DNA of 64,000 bases from an uncultured Saprospiraceae bacterium (GCA_938015435.1 CALLPN010000016.1:124001-188000), one strand, 5' to 3'; shown: positions 19,126-29,018, counted from the first letter of the stretch. Numbers and translations: made by a program. The notes: a model not told the origin generated them from the sequence alone.

Positions 19126-20255
19126 TGAGAATAGGTATAAATGCTCGTGTACTCCTAAAAGGAAGGATGGAAGGTGTAGCAAGATACATCTATGAAGTAA
19201 CACGTCGAATGGTTGCTAATAATCCAGAGCATGAATTTGTATTTTTTTTTGATCGTCCTTTTGATTCGCAATTCATCTTTGCAGACAACGTAACGGCAGT
19301 ACAAATTGGTGTTCCCGCTAGATTACCTATTCTATTCAAGCTTTGGTTCGAATATTCAGTTCACAGAGCTTTGAAGAAGTATAACATTGATGTATTCTTT
19401 AGCGGTGATGCATACTTAAGTCTTCGTTCCAAAGTTCCAGTAGTATTGGTAAGTCATGATTTAGCCTACATTCATTATCCTCAGCATTTGCCTGGACATC
19501 ATCTCAGATATTACAAAAAATATTTCCCCTTATTTCATAAAAGAGCGAATCATATTATAGCAGTCTCTGAAGCCACTAGAGCAGATATTGTAAATCAATT
19601 TGGTATTCCCAAAAGCAAAATTTCTGTTGGTTATAATGCGACACCCAACGGATTTGAACCAGTGGGTGATTCTACAAAAGTCAAAATTCGTGAGACTTAT
19701 AGTAATGGACAACCGTACTTTATTTATCTAGGATCTCTGCACCCAAGAAAGAACATCGCTAAACTAATCGAAGCTTTCTCAACCTACAAAGCGCAAGATC
19801 ATACGAATCATCAACTTGTGATTGTAGGTCGTCCAGCATGGAATTTTGACCAAATCCTAAAAGCTTATAATAATAGCAACTTTAAGGAACAAATCCATAT
19901 GTATCATGATATCAAAGAAGAGGCGAAACAGATGCTAGCTAGTGCAGAAGCACTTATATATATATCTACATTCGAGGGATTTGGAATTCCTATACTGGAA
20001 GGTTTCTCATCTGGAGTACCTGTCATTACCTCTAATAAATCTAGTATGCCTGAGGTAGCGGGTGATGCTGCCATTCTCGTTGACCCTTCTTCTGAAAGTG
20101 AAATAGTAGAAGCCATGAGATCTATTCATTCTAATACCGATCTTACTCGTTCGCTTATTACTAAAGGACATCGTAGAACCAAGCTTTTTGATTGGGACCA
20201 AACCGCCGAGGTAATTTTCGCGGCTTTAACTGAGGTAAGTGAAAACAAAGATTAA
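19125..20255 (+). CDS. GT4-family glycosyltransferase
   Basis: A 376-residue GT-B enzyme with N-terminal RIGINARVLLKGRMEGVARY, a middle NHIIAVSEATRADIVNQFG and the C-terminal donor-binding signature LYISTFEGFGIPILEGFSSG, then SSMPEVAGDAAILVDP. It probably transfers a hexose from a nucleotide sugar to a surface glycan; the substrate cannot be read from sequence. The GTG start at 19125 overlaps the TAG of the upstream gene, so translation depends on termination there. Whether it also acts in tRNA modification because of this coupling is open; its motifs resemble cell-surface mannosyl- or rhamnosyltransferases. Confidence 0.9.
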   Translation: MRIGINARVLLKGRMEGVARYIYEVTRRMVANNPEHEFVFFFDRPFDSQFIFADNVTAVQIGVPARLPILFKLWFEYSVHRALKKYNIDVFFSGDAYLSLRSKVPVVLVSHDLAYIHYPQHLPGHHLRYYKKYFPLFHKRANHIIAVSEATRADIVNQFGIPKSKISVGYNATPNGFEPVGDSTKVKIRETYSNGQPYFIYLGSLHPRKNIAKLIEAFSTYKAQDHTNHQLVIVGRPAWNFDQILKAYNNSNFKEQIHMYHDIKEEAKQMLASAEALIYISTFEGFGIPILEGFSSGVPVITSNKSSMPEVAGDAAILVDPSSESEIVEAMRSIHSNTDLTRSLITKGHRRTKLFDWDQTAEVIFAALTEVSENKD

Positions 20256-20512
20256 TCCATAGCATCTCACTTACTGGTGTAGATTTTCATCCACGTATGA
20301 TTTCCTTAATTTACTTATAGAGATTCAGTTCCTTGGATAGCTAACTATCATTCCAATTCATCTGTATACTGAGTACTAGCGATCCTTTACGATTCGAAAA
20401 TGTATTCTGACATATCTAATGATTAGCTAATTATTACTAGAGCAAACTCAACAATCGCCTTTTTATTCGACGGTTATTTTTATTCATTCATCGGCAAAAT
20501 CGGTCATTCCAT
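20256..20512. other. Gene-free leader region upstream of padR
   Basis: About 380 bp separate the glycosyltransferase from padR. Nothing recognisable lies in the first 257 bp; the operator and promoter described below fill the rest. Confidence 0.4.
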
Positions 20513-20557
20513 ATAGTACCATGCATTAATAGTGTACTTTGTATTGCATAGTACTAT
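20513..20557. promoter_or_regulatory. Inverted repeat, putative PadR operator
   Basis: ATAGTACCATGCA (20513-20525) and TGCATAGTACTAT (20545-20557) are inverted copies with 12 of 13 positions matching, separated by 19 bp. The right arm overlaps the -33 to -7 spacer of the promoter that precedes padR, a typical place for autorepression by a PadR dimer. Confidence 0.6.
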
Positions 20558-20574
20558 AAGTTATTCTATATTTG
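20544..20574 (+). promoter_or_regulatory. Promoter of the padR-pspC operon
   Basis: TATATTTG (20567-20574) matches the Bacteroidota -7 box TAnnTTTG, with TTG at 20544-20546 placed 20 bp upstream. The leader to the padR ATG is about 60 nt. Confidence 0.55.
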
Positions 20575-20638
20575 TATGGTGATCATATAGAAGCAATCAA
20601 TCATTATCTATCACGATCATATACAACTAAGATGAAAA

Positions 20639-20983
20639 ATGAAGTTAGAAAACACTAAAGCGCAGATGAGAAAGGGTCTATTAGAGCTATGTGTACTTAG
20701 TATCATAGCCGAGAAAGAAGCCTATCCATCAGATATCATCAAGAAGCTCAAAGAGTCAAAATTGATAGTAGTAGAAGGCACATTGTATCCTCTACTCAGT
20801 AGGCTCAAAAATGCAGAATTGCTTGCCTACAGCTGGAAAGAATCCAAATCTGGACCACCACGTAAGTATTATACTCTTACCAAACAAGGAGAAGAATTCC
20901 TAGGTGCACTGATGGATACTTGGCAAGAACTATCAACAGCAGTCAATCAATCAACTAAAATGCAAGTGGCCAATGAAAAGTAA
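20639..20983 (+). CDS. PadR-family transcriptional regulator
   Basis: A 114-residue winged-helix protein of the short PadR-s2 type: KGLLELCVLSIIAEKEAYPSD, then the recognition and wing region VVEGTLYPLLSRLKNAELL and GPPRKYYTLTKQGEEFL, and a short C-terminal dimerisation helix. PadR proteins repress neighbouring genes and often themselves. It lies 60 bp upstream of the PspC-domain gene and the two probably form an operon; the inverted repeat in their promoter is the likely target. In Bacteroidota this pairing is common and linked to envelope stress. Confidence 0.93.
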   Translation: MKLENTKAQMRKGLLELCVLSIIAEKEAYPSDIIKKLKESKLIVVEGTLYPLLSRLKNAELLAYSWKESKSGPPRKYYTLTKQGEEFLGALMDTWQELSTAVNQSTKMQVANEK

Positions 20984-21043
20984 TATCGACCCTTGCAAAA
21001 AAATAAACGACCTCTCAATCACTACTATTAAAATCGCTACAAA

Positions 21044-23281
21044 ATGAATAAGATACTCAATATAAACCTAGGCGGAATACCATTTACCATCGATATAGAT
21101 GCGTATACACATCTTGAGAAATATCTAAGTACGATCCGTAGACATTTCTCAGATTCTGAGAGCTGTGATGAGATCATACATGATATCGAAGTTCGGATGG
21201 GTGAACTCTTTCAAGAAAGTATGAAAGGTTCATCGATCATAAGCAATAAAGAATTAGATGAAGTAATCAAGATTATGGGTACACCAGAAGATTTTGGTGC
21301 AGAAGCTATGCAGGATGATTATGAAACTACTTCGGAAAGTAGAGAAAGTTATACTTCTAGAGATAATCAGAAAGGTAGTGCTAAAAGATTATTTAGAGAT
21401 GGCGAAGACAAAGTAGTAGGAGGATTATGCTCTGGTATAGCTGCTTACTTTGGTATCAGTGATCCATTATGGATAAGAATTACTTTTGTAGTTCTACTTT
21501 TTTCTGGATTAAGTCCTATCATATATTTACTGCTATGGGTTATCGTACCTGTTGCTCGTACCTCTAGTGAAAAACTAGCGATGAGAGGTGAAAACATTAA
21601 TATCTCTAATATTGCTAAGACCGTAGAAGAAGAGATCACGGAACTTTCCAAACGTATTACAGAGATTGGAAAAGATTTGAGCTCTAAAAAAAAAAGTGAC
21701 GGAAATATGGATGGAAATGAAGAAGGCAACCACAAAAAGAGACGCAACTTCATATTAAGAGCTTTCGCTGGATTGTTTGCGCTAGTCGGCAGTATTTTTT
21801 CTGGAGTATTTGGCATTGTAGGTAAAACGGGAAAGTCAATATTCAAAATTTTTGGTGGACTCTTGGCTGTAGTATTAGGACTACTTTTTATAACTATTAT
21901 TATAGCTATTTCCGTAAGTTTCCCCTTTATGAAATACATAGGACCTGACAATTATTTCCTAAGTTCATTAGGCGGATTATCACTTTACCTTACACTAGGT
22001 ATTCCATTGTTCTTTGGATTATCCATGATTGCCAAAATGCTTTTTGGATATAAAACAAAAACCAATTGGAAAAGAAATCTAGGAACAATGTGGGTGGCAT
22101 CACTGGTAGTAGGCGCTATGAGTATCGGAAATACTGTAAACGAATATAGAGTATCAGGAAGTTTATCAGATACTTACAGCAAAAGCATCGACAACGAATT
22201 TATTAATATCAAAGTAAACGGTGATCATCAAAATGAAATATCGATGATTAATTTTTTTGATTTACAACCTACAAGTGAAGGCCTATATGTCGATGATGTA
22301 CATATAAAAATTGTCCGATCTAATGATCAAAAAGTTCATGTTACTAAAGATATAATTTCGAGAGGACAAAACAAGAAAGATGCTCTTTCTAATGCTGGAA
22401 AAGTGATGGCGGAAATAGAAGTACAAGAAGATGGCAACATTATTATTCCTCAGAAATTTTTACTGCCAAAAGGAGAAAACTATAGAGGTCAAGGTCTCAC
22501 ATACATTCTTGCGATTCCAATTGGAAAGAAACTTGGCTTTGATCGCGCAACCGAGCACCTGATGTATGGATCGTCATTTGACAATAGTCAATCTAGACCT
22601 CATAATGAATCAGCATTCAGTTGGGAAATGGGTAGTAACGGTCTTTTTTCGGAGGAGTATAACAAAAAGGCTAATTATGAATTACAAATTCCTGTTGATC
22701 AAATTAGTAGTCTATTTATAGAAGGTGACTTTGATATAGATCTAGTTCAAGCTGACGCAGCATCAATAAGTATCTTAGGTAACCAAGATTTAGTAAATAA
22801 TGTAGAGTATAGTACGATCAATGGAAGTGTCAATATCAAAAATAATAACAGCAGATATAATCGCAAAAAATTAAAGCTACAGGTATATGTAACTCAACTA
22901 GCGCAACTCAATCTTGAAGACGTACACTATACCAAATTAAAAGGCCTAACACAAGAAAACCTTTCTATATACAGCTCTGGAAACGGAGATATTACAGGAG
23001 TAATGGATATAGAAAATCTTGAACTTAATCTCGATGGCCATCAATCTATCGATCTCATGGGAAAAGGAGAAAACCTTGATGTACAAATTGGTTACAATAC
23101 TGACCTTAACTTAAGTAAGTACTTAGTTAGTAACGCGACAGTCAAAGGTGAACTGCACAAAAGAGGTAAGCTTAATGTAGAAAAGGCTTTAAATTGTAAA
23201 GAAAATACCTTGAGAAGATTAGAAGTGATAGGTAATCCTACCATCTCTGATACTAGTAATACTATGGAAAAAGTAAATTAA
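21044..23281 (+). CDS. PspC-domain membrane protein with GIN (DUF2807-like) C-terminal domain
   Basis: The order of parts is: an N-terminal helical region (1-90, YTHLEKYLSTIRRHF...IIHDIEVRMGEL) of the kind found in PadR-partner proteins; a PspC domain (about 113-172, FRDGEDKVVGGLCSGIAAYFG with membrane helix FVVLLFSGLSPIIYLLLWVIV); a charged linker; four further membrane helices (about 230-380); and an extracytoplasmic part ending in a beta-helical putative-adhesin domain (ISSLFIEGDFDIDLVQ, SIYSSGNGDITG). It probably senses membrane state, and the PadR encoded upstream would control its amount. Its direct partner is unknown. Confidence 0.9.
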   Translation: MNKILNINLGGIPFTIDIDAYTHLEKYLSTIRRHFSDSESCDEIIHDIEVRMGELFQESMKGSSIISNKELDEVIKIMGTPEDFGAEAMQDDYETTSESRESYTSRDNQKGSAKRLFRDGEDKVVGGLCSGIAAYFGISDPLWIRITFVVLLFSGLSPIIYLLLWVIVPVARTSSEKLAMRGENINISNIAKTVEEEITELSKRITEIGKDLSSKKKSDGNMDGNEEGNHKKRRNFILRAFAGLFALVGSIFSGVFGIVGKTGKSIFKIFGGLLAVVLGLLFITIIIAISVSFPFMKYIGPDNYFLSSLGGLSLYLTLGIPLFFGLSMIAKMLFGYKTKTNWKRNLGTMWVASLVVGAMSIGNTVNEYRVSGSLSDTYSKSIDNEFINIKVNGDHQNEISMINFFDLQPTSEGLYVDDVHIKIVRSNDQKVHVTKDIISRGQNKKDALSNAGKVMAEIEVQEDGNIIIPQKFLLPKGENYRGQGLTYILAIPIGKKLGFDRATEHLMYGSSFDNSQSRPHNESAFSWEMGSNGLFSEEYNKKANYELQIPVDQISSLFIEGDFDIDLVQADAASISILGNQDLVNNVEYSTINGSVNIKNNNSRYNRKKLKLQVYVTQLAQLNLEDVHYTKLKGLTQENLSIYSSGNGDITGVMDIENLELNLDGHQSIDLMGKGENLDVQIGYNTDLNLSKYLVSNATVKGELHKRGKLNVEKALNCKENTLRRLEVIGNPTISDTSNTMEKVN

Positions 23282-23358
23282 TCACGGATTGACTTAGGAG
23301 CCTAGCTCCGATATACTGCATTAGCATTATGCTTGTGACAGTAATAATGATTGCTTCT

Positions 23359-23394
23359 ATAGGGTGACTTACAATGGTAGGTTACCCTATTTTC
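23359..23394 (+). terminator. Likely terminator of padR-pspC
   Basis: ATAGGGTGAC (23359-23368) pairs with GTTACCCTAT (23381-23390), ten positions with one wobble and a 12-nt loop, followed by TTTTC. Confidence 0.6.
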
Positions 23395-23442
23395 ATTACA
23401 TATAGCCAATACAACCATCATGATCTTTACGGCTTAATTAAG

Positions 23443-23450
23443 TACTTTTG
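23443..23450 (+). promoter_or_regulatory. -7 box upstream of prfC
   Basis: TACTTTTG matches TAnnTTTG; the start codon is 20 nt downstream of it. No convincing -33 TTTG is present. Confidence 0.5.
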
Positions 23451-23470
23451 CAGCCAATATAGACAGCACC

Positions 23471-25054
23471 ATGGCAGAACTACAAGAAGAGATCAATAAG
23501 AGGAGAACATTTGGGATCGTATCTCACCCAGATGCAGGTAAGACAACTCTCACAGAGAAGCTGCTCCTATTTGGTGGAGCGATACAAGAGGCCGGTGCCG
23601 TAAAGTCTAATAAGATCAAGAAAGGAGCAACTTCAGATTTTATGGAGATAGAACGCCAAAGAGGTATCTCCGTTGCCACATCTGTAATGGCATTCGACTA
23701 TCGAAATCGCAAGGTCAATATCCTAGATACGCCTGGTCATAAGGATTTCGCAGAAGATACTTTCCGTACACTTACTGCCGTAGATAGCGTGATCGTAGTG
23801 ATCGATGTAGCTAAAGGTGTCGAGGCTCAAACAGAGAAACTCGTAGAAGTATGTCGTATGCGTAAGACGCCCATCATTGTATTTATCAATAAGATGGATA
23901 GAGAAGGTAAAGATGGTATAGATCTACTCGATGAAATCGAAGAAAAACTAGGACTTAAGGTTACTCCATTAAGCTGGCCTGCAGGTATGGGTCAAAGATT
24001 TAAGGGAGTCTATAATATCTATAAAGAGGAATTACTTTTATTTTCTCCGCATGGCAAGCAAGTACAAGATGATATACTCAAAATATCAGATCTTTCTGAT
24101 CCTATTTTAGATGAAAAACTTGGGCCTGCGCTCGCCAAAGAATTAAGAGAGGAGACAGAAATGATGACAGGAGTATATCCAAAATTTAATAGAGAAGATT
24201 ATCTTAATGGTGATGTGTCGCCTGTATTTTTTGGTAGTGCGATTAATAATTTTGGTGTTAAAGAATTACTTGATTGTTTTGTAGAAATAGCACCAACGCC
24301 GCTCCCAAGAATTACAGAAGAGAGAGAAGTACTACCAAATGAGAAAAATTTCTCTGGATTCATATTTAAGATTCATGCTAACATGGATCCTAAGCATAGA
24401 GATCGTATCGCCTTTTTAAGAATCTGTAGTGGAACATTCAAACGAAACACTAATTATCTTCACATCAGAAAGGAGAAGAAAATAAAATTTTCAAATCCTA
24501 CTGCCTTTATGGCGAGTAAAAAGTCTATTGTCGAAGAAGCATTTCCTGGAGATATCGTAGGTCTATACGATTCTGGAAACTTCAAGATTGGAGATTCACT
24601 TACTGAAGGTGAAAAATTACACTTCAAAGGAATACCAAGTTTCTCACCGGAGCAATTCCGTTTTGTCAATAATATGGACCCAATGAAATCTAAGCAATTA
24701 GAAAAAGGATTGGATCAATTAATGGATGAAGGTGTAGCACAAATGTTTAAGACTGAAACTACTGGACGCATCATTATTGGTACCGTAGGAGCGCTTCAAT
24801 TTGATGTAATCCAATATCGTTTACAGCACGAATATGGAGCTTCTGTAGCTTACGAACCTGTAGGATTAAATAAAGCTTGTTGGGTTACTTATGACGATGT
24901 AGAAGCATATAAAGATTTCCGTAAAAAACGTATGCGTGACCTAGCAAAAGATAAAGATGGAAACTTAGTATTCCTGGCAGAGTCTTCATGGTCGCTCAAG
25001 ATGGCTCAAGAAAACCATCCAGAAATCGAATTCCATTTCACTAGTGAGGGCTAG
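23471..25054 (+). CDS. prfC: Peptide chain release factor 3
   Basis: Translational GTPase that removes RF1/RF2 from the ribosome after termination. G-domain motifs are SHPDAGKTT (18-26, P-loop), ERQRGISV (switch I), LDTPGHKDF (G3) and INKMDREG (G4). The length of 527 residues and the RF3-specific C-terminal part ([15 protein letters not shown], then [10 protein letters not shown]) distinguish it from EF-G. It is monocistronic, with a promoter 20 nt upstream of the ATG. Confidence 0.97.
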   Translation: MAELQEEINKRRTFGIVSHPDAGKTTLTEKLLLFGGAIQEAGAVKSNKIKKGATSDFMEIERQRGISVATSVMAFDYRNRKVNILDTPGHKDFAEDTFRTLTAVDSVIVVIDVAKGVEAQTEKLVEVCRMRKTPIIVFINKMDREGKDGIDLLDEIEEKLGLKVTPLSWPAGMGQRFKGVYNIYKEELLLFSPHGKQVQDDILKISDLSDPILDEKLGPALAKELREETEMMTGVYPKFNREDYLNGDVSPVFFGSAINNFGVKELLDCFVEIAPTPLPRITEEREVLPNEKNFSGFIFKIHANMDPKHRDRIAFLRICSGTFKRNTNYLHIRKEKKIKFSNPTAFMASKKSIVEEAFPGDIVGLYDSGNFKIGDSLTEGEKLHFKGIPSFSPEQFRFVNNMDPMKSKQLEKGLDQLMDEGVAQMFKTETTGRIIIGTVGALQFDVIQYRLQHEYGASVAYEPVGLNKACWVTYDDVEAYKDFRKKRMRDLAKDKDGNLVFLAESSWSLKMAQENHPEIEFHFTSEG

Positions 25055-25086
25055 CGCGGCTTTTTTTCGCAAGAAAAAAAAACGCG
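25055..25086. other. Hairpin immediately after the prfC stop codon
   Basis: CGCGgcTTTTTTTC pairs with GAAAAAAAaaCGCG around a GCAA tetraloop (GC/AA internal mismatch). There is no T-run after it, so it is not a standard terminator; the poly-T/poly-A stem may still stop or protect the transcript. Confidence 0.55.
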
Positions 25087-25248
25087 CGGACCGTGTATTG
25101 TGGCAGTATGGCTTGCCCAACAAACACACATACAGCACAACAAAACCAAACTCCTAGGCACAATCTAAAAATCTACTACTTAGACAGAATGTTTTAACAT
25201 CAATCGTGCTGATTTATTTTATGAGATACTTGAAAACGAAAGACATAG

Positions 25249-25349
25249 AGACTCCTAAGCTCGCAGAAATTGGCAAGCCTAGTTTTTTATACACCATAGT
25301 ACTCCACACCCTTTTTTAGCTTACCAATCGCTATCGCCCTTAGGAGTCT
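25249..25349. repeat. Inverted pair of a 32-nt dispersed element
   Basis: 25249-25280 reads AGACTCCTAAG...TTGGCAAGCCT and 25318-25349 is an inverted copy (AGCTTACCAAT...CTTAGGAGTCT). A third copy lies at 50369-50400. All three have the same length and share AGACTCCTAAG at one end and a TTGGyAAGC-type core at the other. The pair fills the convergent gap 25055-25423 between prfC and uvrD; no gene is present there. Confidence 0.7.
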
Positions 25350-25423
25350 AAAAACAACAACTTCAGCCCCAGTAATTCTCAGTTTATCTTAGAAAATTTA
25401 TTATTTTCGAATTTAGCGCAGCT

Positions 25424-27727
25424 CTAATCCAATATCTGCAGTTTTGCAAACTGAAGCATAATCCTTTTCTCTGAATTATCTGATAGTTGATCAAATACAA
25501 TCGTAGCTACAAATCTCTCATCAACACTTTTTACGATTCCTTCACCAAATTTCATATGCAAGATTTTCATACCTTCTTTTATCATTTCCGATGGGCTTGG
25601 TTTGAAATCTTTAGGATCTATGGCTAGCGACTTAGGAGCACGAGATATTTTCTTAAAGTTACCCATTAGTTTCTTAGGTGTACCTAATCCACCGCCACTA
25701 TTACCACCATCAGAAAATCCTCCTGCGTTACGCTTGATACTAGAGATAGCATCTATACTTGACTCCGGTACTTCCTCAAGGAATCGACTAGCATCATTAT
25801 ATCTCATCTGACCATATTGGTACCTACTATTGGCATAACTCAATGTCAAATGCGCTTCAGCTCTTGTAATAGCTACATAGAATAATCGACGCTCTTCGTC
25901 TATTTGTTCTGGCGATGACATAGACATATATGAAGGAAATAGATTCTCTTCTAGACCTACTACAAATACCGATTTGTATTCCAATCCTTTCGCCGCATGT
26001 ACCGACATCAATGTCACTGTATCTTGTTCCCCATCGTCCTGATCTGCGTCAGTCATTAGCGAAATATTCTGAAGATAACCTGCTATAGATCTGTCTTGTG
26101 CTGCTGCATCTTCACCTTCTTCCAATGTATCATCTTCTACGAAATCTTTGATACCATCCAGAAGTGCATTGACATTTTCTAACTTACCCATACCTTCTAA
26201 GGTCGTATCAGTTTTGAGATGTGCAATCAATCCAGAAGTACGAGCTATAAATAAAGCCGCATCATAGGCATTGAGCTCTTCAGTCTTGTGCGCACATTTT
26301 CTAATGATCTGCATAAAAGAACCGATTGATTTTTTTGACCGTGCATTGAAGTCCACTTGAGTTAAGACTTCCATGATACTCATATCATTTTCGTTAGATA
26401 GTGCTATGAGATTATCAATCGTAGTTTTACCTATTCCTCGACGCGGAAAATTGATCACACGCTTGAGGGCTTCATTGTCCTTAGGATTCACCGTTAGTCT
26501 CAAGTAAGCAATCAAATCTTTGATTTCTTTTCGTGAGTAGAAAGACATTCCACCATATATTCGGTATGCAATATTAGATCTTCGGAAACACTCCTCAAAT
26601 ACCCTTGATTGAGAGTTAGTTCTATATAGTATTGCTATTTCTCTGTTCGCTAAACCAAATCTATTTTTTTGCTCTACGATAGTATCGGCAATCCGTTTTC
26701 CTTCATCCGTTTCAGTTACCGCTTTGATCATTTTTATCTTATGACCTCCGACGTTATCAGTCCAAATCTTTTTCTGTATCTGATTTTTATTGTAATTAAT
26801 CACTTCATTCGCTGCGGCTACAATATGATCCGTAGATCTATAATTCTGCTCTAACTTATAAGTTTTAAGTGTCGGAAAATCTTGCTCAAACATCAATATA
26901 TTTTCGATAGTAGCGCCACGGAAACTATAGATACTTTGTGCATCATCTCCAACGATACAAACATTCTGCGGGCTACCTTCATATACGCATAGTAGCTTCA
27001 GTATTTCGTACTGCAAAAAGTTAGTATCCTGAAACTCATCCACCATCAAATACTGAAACTGGCTCTGATACTTGTGTCTAATATTATCTGGATTTTGATA
27101 TAACAACTTAAACATCTGCAATAGCAGATCGTCAAAATCCATGGCACCTGCCTTAAGGCATTTATGAGTATACTTCTCATAGATAAGGTGCGTCATTGGT
27201 CTACGATTCATCTTATCCGCAGTCATAAGATCTTCATTCACGACATACGCTTTGGGAGTAATCAGATTACTCTTAGCTGATGATATTCTAGATCTGATTG
27301 CACCTACGTTATATACTTTAGGATCAAGCTTGAGGGTTTTTATAATCTCTTTGATCACACTCTTGCTATCATCTGTATCATAGATAGTAAAGTCATTGGG
27401 ATATCCAATACGATGAGCCTCGACTCTAAGTATACGAGCAAATATGGAGTGAAACGTCCCTGCCCATACCCTATTGGCACCGCTACCGACTATCTTTTCG
27501 ATACGCTCCTTCATTTCTTTAGCCGACTTATTGGTAAATGTCAAAGCTAGTATCTGCCATGGCGGTATGCCATTATTAAGGATATGCGCAATACGATAAG
27601 TGAGTACACGAGTTTTACCAGATCCAGGTCCGGCGATGACCATTACAGGACCATCTATAGTACTTACAGCCATACGCTGCACGTCGTTCAGTTGGTCTAA
27701 ATACGAGAAATCAGAAGCATTATTCAT
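25424..27727 (-). CDS. UvrD/PcrA-type DNA helicase
   Basis: Superfamily 1A 3'-5' helicase. Motif I is AGPGSGKT (32-39), motif Ia ALTFTNKSAKEMKER, motif II VDEFQDTN, motif III GDDAQSIYSFRGA, motif IV QNYRST, motif V TLMSVHAAKGLEYKSVFVVG and motif VI ERRLFYVAITRAE. The Gly/Ser-rich C-terminal tail followed by a Tudor-like end (MKFGEGIVKSVDERFVATIVF) is typical of PcrA/UvrD, where it binds partners such as RNA polymerase. The roles expected are nucleotide excision and mismatch repair and conflict resolution. CATCTTTG lies 7 nt upstream of the ATG, so the mRNA may be nearly leaderless. Confidence 0.95.
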   Translation of the reverse strand: MNNASDFSYLDQLNDVQRMAVSTIDGPVMVIAGPGSGKTRVLTYRIAHILNNGIPPWQILALTFTNKSAKEMKERIEKIVGSGANRVWAGTFHSIFARILRVEAHRIGYPNDFTIYDTDDSKSVIKEIIKTLKLDPKVYNVGAIRSRISSAKSNLITPKAYVVNEDLMTADKMNRRPMTHLIYEKYTHKCLKAGAMDFDDLLLQMFKLLYQNPDNIRHKYQSQFQYLMVDEFQDTNFLQYEILKLLCVYEGSPQNVCIVGDDAQSIYSFRGATIENILMFEQDFPTLKTYKLEQNYRSTDHIVAAANEVINYNKNQIQKKIWTDNVGGHKIKMIKAVTETDEGKRIADTIVEQKNRFGLANREIAILYRTNSQSRVFEECFRRSNIAYRIYGGMSFYSRKEIKDLIAYLRLTVNPKDNEALKRVINFPRRGIGKTTIDNLIALSNENDMSIMEVLTQVDFNARSKKSIGSFMQIIRKCAHKTEELNAYDAALFIARTSGLIAHLKTDTTLEGMGKLENVNALLDGIKDFVEDDTLEEGEDAAAQDRSIAGYLQNISLMTDADQDDGEQDTVTLMSVHAAKGLEYKSVFVVGLEENLFPSYMSMSSPEQIDEERRLFYVAITRAEAHLTLSYANSRYQYGQMRYNDASRFLEEVPESSIDAISSIKRNAGGFSDGGNSGGGLGTPKKLMGNFKKISRAPKSLAIDPKDFKPSPSEMIKEGMKILHMKFGEGIVKSVDERFVATIVFDQLSDNSEKRIMLQFAKLQILD

Positions 27728-27840
27728 AGACTAGCAAAGATGAATAAAATACCTCACATTGGGTATAGGATAGATAAGAGAAAGTTATATTCTAAAAATC
27801 TCGATTTTCAATCGATGCATTTTGCTAGATGGTAGAAAGT

Positions 27841-28665
27841 CTAGCCTCTTTTAGATAATTCAATAATCTTCAACCTTAGTCTCTTTCGATATAAAAAGAC
27901 TATTCCTACTGCTAACAGTAATGGCCAGAGACCTACTATCAAAATCGTAAATCTTAAAATAAAATTCCACCCTCCAATAAATTTGCTTTCAGCACTCGAC
28001 CAAAAAGGTACTAACCGTGACTCTATTTTCGCCACTAAGACTTCCTTCTTGTATATCTGAACTTTTACATTGGATAAGCTAACCTGATCATCAAAATATC
28101 TGATCCTTCCCTCGGCAGACTCTATTTCTTCCTGTAAGACACCTATTCTCCTTTCGGCAGATAAAAGCTCTTCTATAGTTCCTGCTTTATTTCTGAGGAT
28201 ATCGATATATCTCTTATGCACTTCCTCTTTCGTCTTAAGCCTACTTGAGAGATCTACATATTCTTCTGAGACATCTTTAGAATTTACCTTCATATAATCG
28301 ACGCGGACTGCCAGTATCGATAAGTTACGTAGGATGATATCTAATGAGTCAGAAGGTACTCTCAGCATGATATTAGCATTTTGTTTGCCATCAACATCTG
28401 TCATATTCTGATCAGAAATATATCCATTGCGATTCTGTACCATCTCATTGATATCTTCAACAGCTGAAGACACATCCACTACTTCAAATTTGGTGGAAGC
28501 AGACCTTATGATTTTCTTTCTTGAAGTTTCATCATTATCCCGTTTAGTGCTTGATATTTTACTTGCACTAGTGCTAATGGATTCTCTATCTGCTTAATTA
28601 GACTTATTTTCCTGCTGGCATGCTATAAAAGGTATTAGAATAAAGAATAGAAGGTACTTTTTCAT
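27841..28665 (-). pseudogene. DUF4349 lipoprotein gene interrupted by an in-frame TAA
   Basis: From ATG at 28665 the minus strand encodes a lipoprotein signal (KKYLLFFILIPFIAC, Cys16) and seven more residues, then TAA at 28596-28594. The same frame stays open to 27841 and encodes a typical DUF4349 protein: RKKIIRSASTKFEVV, EDINEMVQNRNGYISDQ, a coiled-coil (EELLSAERRIGVLQEEIES) and one C-terminal membrane helix (FTILIVGLWPLLLAVGIVFLY). Without the stop it would be a normal ~274-residue membrane lipoprotein. Possible readings are a recent nonsense mutation, a sequencing error or stop readthrough. A GTG at 28479 could in principle start a cytoplasmic remnant, but that would lack the signal. Confidence 0.85.
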
Positions 28666-28976
28666 CGTCTGTTTTGTTTAGTTGGTAAATACTCTTTTAA
28701 AACTTTCGACTAGAATAAATAGTGTAACACGCTTGTTAATAGATGTTTATGAGATGTTATTAGATATAACATCTATCTAAAAGGCCTTTGCCAATTGGCG
28801 GTAAGCTTCGATTCGATGAGAGATGAAAAGTCTTACTGGTACGGTAGATGATTTTTCAACCAATCTATTGACCACCGATATAGGTTGGAGGACAAAAACT
28901 ATTTAAGAGATCCGGAAGGTATCCATGCTACCACCTAAACTATCTAGTCATGGGAAATGACTGAAACCCTCATATT

Positions 28977-29009
28977 AAAAAACCTCATCCGCGGAGCGAA
29001 TGAGGTTTA
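28977..29009 (-). terminator. Terminator of tRNA-Cys
   Basis: On the minus strand AAACCTCATTCGC and GCGGATGAGGTTT pair around a TCC loop, followed by a short T-run. It begins about 10 nt past the tRNA end. The gap 28666-28976 behind it shows nothing recognisable. Confidence 0.8.
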
Positions 29010-29018
29010 AAATAGTTG

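Noticed and set aside
21445..21951. 168-codon minus-strand frame inside the PspC-domain gene
   Set aside because: Antisense of membrane helices and a Lys-rich linker; no promoter or family motif.
25055..25086. Hairpin after prfC considered as a standard intrinsic terminator
   Set aside because: It has no T-run after the stem and an internal GC/AA mismatch; kept only as a hairpin.
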